Below are positions 5,644-7,228 of a DNA stretch of 7,228 nucleotides, piece by piece. Each line of letters starts with the position of its first letter. Position 1 is the first letter of the stretch. The translations under genes and the position numbers were made by a program. Source of the stretch: Phycisphaerales bacterium (GTDB taxonomy: Bacteria > Planctomycetota > Phycisphaerae > Sedimentisphaerales > Anaerohalosphaeraceae); NCBI GenBank assembly GCA_011055475.1, contig DSDH01000308.1, positions 1-7,228 on the forward strand, in the 5' to 3' direction. Below the pieces are notes generated by a model. It made no database searches. It saw only the letters and a list, made by a program, of their open reading frames with translations, and had not been told where the DNA came from.

Positions 5644-6456
5644 ATGATCGAATGGTTCAAGGCCTTGCACCCCGTCGCTCAGGCATTGATGGCGACGCTC
5701 TTCACGTGGGGCCTGACGGCCTTGGGGGCCTCGCTGGTGTTTCTGACCCGTTCGGTGGGACGTCGAACGCTGGATTTCATGCTCGCCTTCGCCGGCGGCG
5801 TGATGATCGCGGCCAGTTTCTGGTCGCTGTTGGCGCCGGCCATCGCCATGGCCGAGGATCAGGGGCAGATCGCGTGGATCCCGGCGGCGGTGGGGTTCCT
5901 CCTGGGTGGTGCGTTTATCCGCTTGATCGACCGGTTCCTCCCCCACTTGCACCTGGGCTTTCCCAGCGATGAGGCCGAGGGCATCAAGACCCCATGGCGA
6001 CGCAGCATCCTGCTGGTGCTGGCGATTACACTGCACAACATTCCCGAGGGTCTGGCGGTGGGCGTAGCCTTTGGAGCGCTGGTTCACGGGGGCGAGCAGG
6101 CCAGCCTGGCCGCAGCCTGTACGCTGGCCCTGGGTATCGGCATTCAGAACTTTCCCGAAGGCACCGCTGTCTCGGTGCCCCTGCGACGCGAGGGGATGGG
6201 TCGATTCAAGGCCTTCTGGTACGGCCAGCTCTCCGGCATGGTTGAACCGATCAGTGGCGTGCTCGGCGCGGTCGCGGTTCTGGCCGTTGCCCCGGCCCTG
6301 CCCTACGCCCTGAGCTTCGCCGCCGGCGCGATGATCTTTGTCGTCGTCGAAGAGGTCATCCCCGAAAGCCAGCGCGAGGGGAACGTCGACCTGGCCACGG
6401 CCGGCGCCATGTTGGGCTTTGCCGTTATGATGACGCTGGACGTGGCCCTGGGCTGA
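5644..6456 (+). CDS. ZIP-family divalent metal transporter (GufA-like)
   Basis: ZIP proteins move zinc, iron or other divalent metals into the cytoplasm. The 270-residue product has about eight membrane segments, the family number. The two signature metal-site motifs are intact: HNIPEG at residues 131-136 in helix 4 and QNFPEG at 168-173 in helix 5. GQLSGMVEP (194-202) and VVEEVIPES (234-242), with Glu236 and Glu237, are typical of the GufA-type subfamily. The loop before helix 4 is short and has only two histidines (HLH at 101-103) with several acidic residues, rather than a long His-rich loop. ATG 5644 is supported by GGTGGAG at 5629-5635. The gene is 63 bases behind the ferritin-like gene without an obvious terminator between, so co-transcription is likely. 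Metal preference is not readable from the sequence. Confidence 0.95.
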   Translation: MIEWFKALHPVAQALMATLFTWGLTALGASLVFLTRSVGRRTLDFMLAFAGGVMIAASFWSLLAPAIAMAEDQGQIAWIPAAVGFLLGGAFIRLIDRFLPHLHLGFPSDEAEGIKTPWRRSILLVLAITLHNIPEGLAVGVAFGALVHGGEQASLAAACTLALGIGIQNFPEGTAVSVPLRREGMGRFKAFWYGQLSGMVEPISGVLGAVAVLAVAPALPYALSFAAGAMIFVVVEEVIPESQREGNVDLATAGAMLGFAVMMTLDVALG

Positions 6457-6474
6457 GCAGTCTGGGGGCTGCTC
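6455..6474 (+). terminator. Possible terminator hairpin after the ZIP gene
   Basis: GAGCAG (6455-6460) pairs perfectly with CTGCTC (6469-6474) around an eight-base loop, overlapping the TGA stop. No T run follows (CGCGTCC), so a rho-independent role is doubtful. Confidence 0.3.
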
Positions 6475-6534
6475 CGCGTCCGTCGCGCCCTTCGTCGTCG
6501 CATTTCATAATGATCGAGATCGGGGACCCGCGGC

Positions 6535-6563
6535 TTGCCAGGCCCCGACGGCCGTGTTAGGAT
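6535..6563 (+). promoter_or_regulatory. Promoter for the lipoprotein gene
   Basis: TTGCCA (6535-6540) and TAGGAT (6558-6563) are exactly 17 bases apart, each matching sigma-70 consensus well, with TG at 6555-6556 as an extended -10. Transcription would start near 6570, about 40 bases before the GTG start. Confidence 0.6.
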
Positions 6564-6597
6564 GCGCGGCGTCGGAATAAACCGAAACCTCGTGGTC

Positions 6598-6604
6598 GGA
6601 AGGG
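6598..6604 (+). promoter_or_regulatory. Ribosome binding site selecting GTG 6611
   Basis: GGAAGGG lies six bases before GTG 6611. The in-frame ATG codons at 6623 and 6632 lack such a site and would shorten the signal peptide. Confidence 0.7.
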
Positions 6605-6610
6605 TCCTTC

Positions 6611-7192
6611 GTGTCCATCAGGATGGCATACATGATCGCCATCGCCGTGTCGGCGGCCTCGCTGACCGGCTGTGCCCTGTCCTCGCCACAGCCGTGGCCC
6701 GCGCAGGACGAACGGATCGAATTGCCCTCGTTGCGGGATATCGCCGCGGCCCGACGCAGTGGCCCCCACACGCTGTTGTTGCCGCCCGCCCTGAGAACGC
6801 CCGAACAGCAGGCCGCCGCGACCCAGCCGCCCCCCAAACGGTCCGTGATCGCGGAGATTGAGGGGGCAAGCCGGCTGGCCTCGGCCTGGGATCGACGACA
6901 GGTCTACCGCCAACTGGCCGCCGAACGTGGGGTCGACGACGCCAGCCAGTGCCATCTGGTTAACGCTGCACTCGATCACCTGATCAGTGAAACGGCCAAG
7001 GAAGAAGTCCTGCTGGTGCTGATGACCAACCCCGACTTCAGCCCCGTCGCGGAGGAACTGATCCTCCAGCGATTGACCAATTTCACGTCCCCCGCCCGGC
7101 GGCAGCGCCTGCTGGCCGCCATGCCGCGATTCCGCGGAATTGACCGGTCCGAACTGGATCTTCTCGGCTGGCTATGGGACAGGCTCCGATAA
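6611..7192 (+). CDS. Lipoprotein of unknown function
   Basis: I do not recognise a family. The 193-residue product begins with a short signal peptide (MSIRMAYM, then a hydrophobic stretch) ending in the lipobox SLTGC, with the lipid-accepting Cys at residue 21. Mature length is about 173 residues. Residues 22-80 are polar and proline-rich, probably an extended linker, with a PPPK segment near 75. From about residue 85 to the end the sequence looks helical and amphipathic (WDRRQVYRQLAAERG, LVNAALDHLIS, EELILQRLTNF, RRQRLLAAM), suggesting a compact helical domain. The start is GTG 6611 on the strength of its ribosome binding site and position relative to the promoter. It is transcribed separately from the ZIP gene, 154 bases away. 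It should be anchored in a membrane facing the periplasm. No catalytic motif is visible. Confidence 0.85.
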   Translation: MSIRMAYMIAIAVSAASLTGCALSSPQPWPAQDERIELPSLRDIAAARRSGPHTLLLPPALRTPEQQAAATQPPPKRSVIAEIEGASRLASAWDRRQVYRQLAAERGVDDASQCHLVNAALDHLISETAKEEVLLVLMTNPDFSPVAEELILQRLTNFTSPARRQRLLAAMPRFRGIDRSELDLLGWLWDRLR

Positions 7193-7213
7193 TCGCGGCG
7201 TGCACAGCGCGAT
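7192..7213 (+). terminator. Possible hairpin after the lipoprotein gene
   Basis: ATCGCG (7192-7197) pairs with CGCGAT (7208-7213) around a ten-base loop, starting at the last base of the stop codon. What follows is cut by the window edge and shows no T run so far, so this is weak. Confidence 0.25.
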
Positions 7214-7228
7214 CCGAGGCCCATTCCG

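Overview
The window reads as a chromosomal piece of a GC-rich planctomycete, most likely of the class Phycisphaerae. The clues are a prepilin-like protein with an AFTLIELL head and a degenerate H-X9-DG tail motif, a SpoVG protein carrying an inserted four-cysteine zinc ribbon, frequent GTG/TTG starts, and a preference for codons ending in G or C. This placement is inference from family knowledge; there is no rRNA or marker gene to confirm it. I see no phage, transposon, CRISPR array, tRNA or rRNA.

Layout. (1) Positions 2-1058, plus strand: the C-terminal two thirds of ispE (MEP isoprenoid pathway kinase), cut by the window edge, followed 22 bases later by spoVG. This pair echoes the ispE...spoVG neighbourhood of Bacillus. 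(2) Positions 1132-1428, minus strand, convergent with spoVG: a small protein whose C-terminal half resembles the anti-sigma-28 factor FlgM. (3) Positions 1429-1947: about 520 bases without a convincing gene. They hold a perfect 14-base palindrome, a 17-base direct repeat (one mismatch), a C8 tract and the start of a promoter. (4) Positions 2020-3453: a prepilin-like pseudopilin and a single-pass, Trp-rich membrane protein, probably one operon from a promoter at 1948-1977. (5) Positions 3612-5018: a MATE-family efflux transporter with its own promoter and a TTG start supported by its ribosome binding site. (6) Positions 5116-6456: a ferritin-like diiron four-helix protein and a ZIP-family metal transporter, probably co-transcribed. 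(7) Positions 6611-7192: a lipoprotein of unknown function with its own promoter.

How the genes fit together. The window is mostly small independent housekeeping and envelope units. Two pairings suggest shared jobs: prepilin plus membrane protein (surface or secretion-related), and ferritin-like protein plus ZIP transporter (metal uptake coupled to oxidation or storage). Four promoter-like -35/-10 pairs with 16-18 base spacers and TATAGT, TATGCT or TAGGAT -10 boxes sit at sensible distances before the plus-strand units. This suggests a conventional sigma-70 type housekeeping factor. The parts most worth a second look are the zinc-ribbon SpoVG, the lone FlgM-like gene with the repeat-bearing region upstream of it, and the ferritin-ZIP unit.
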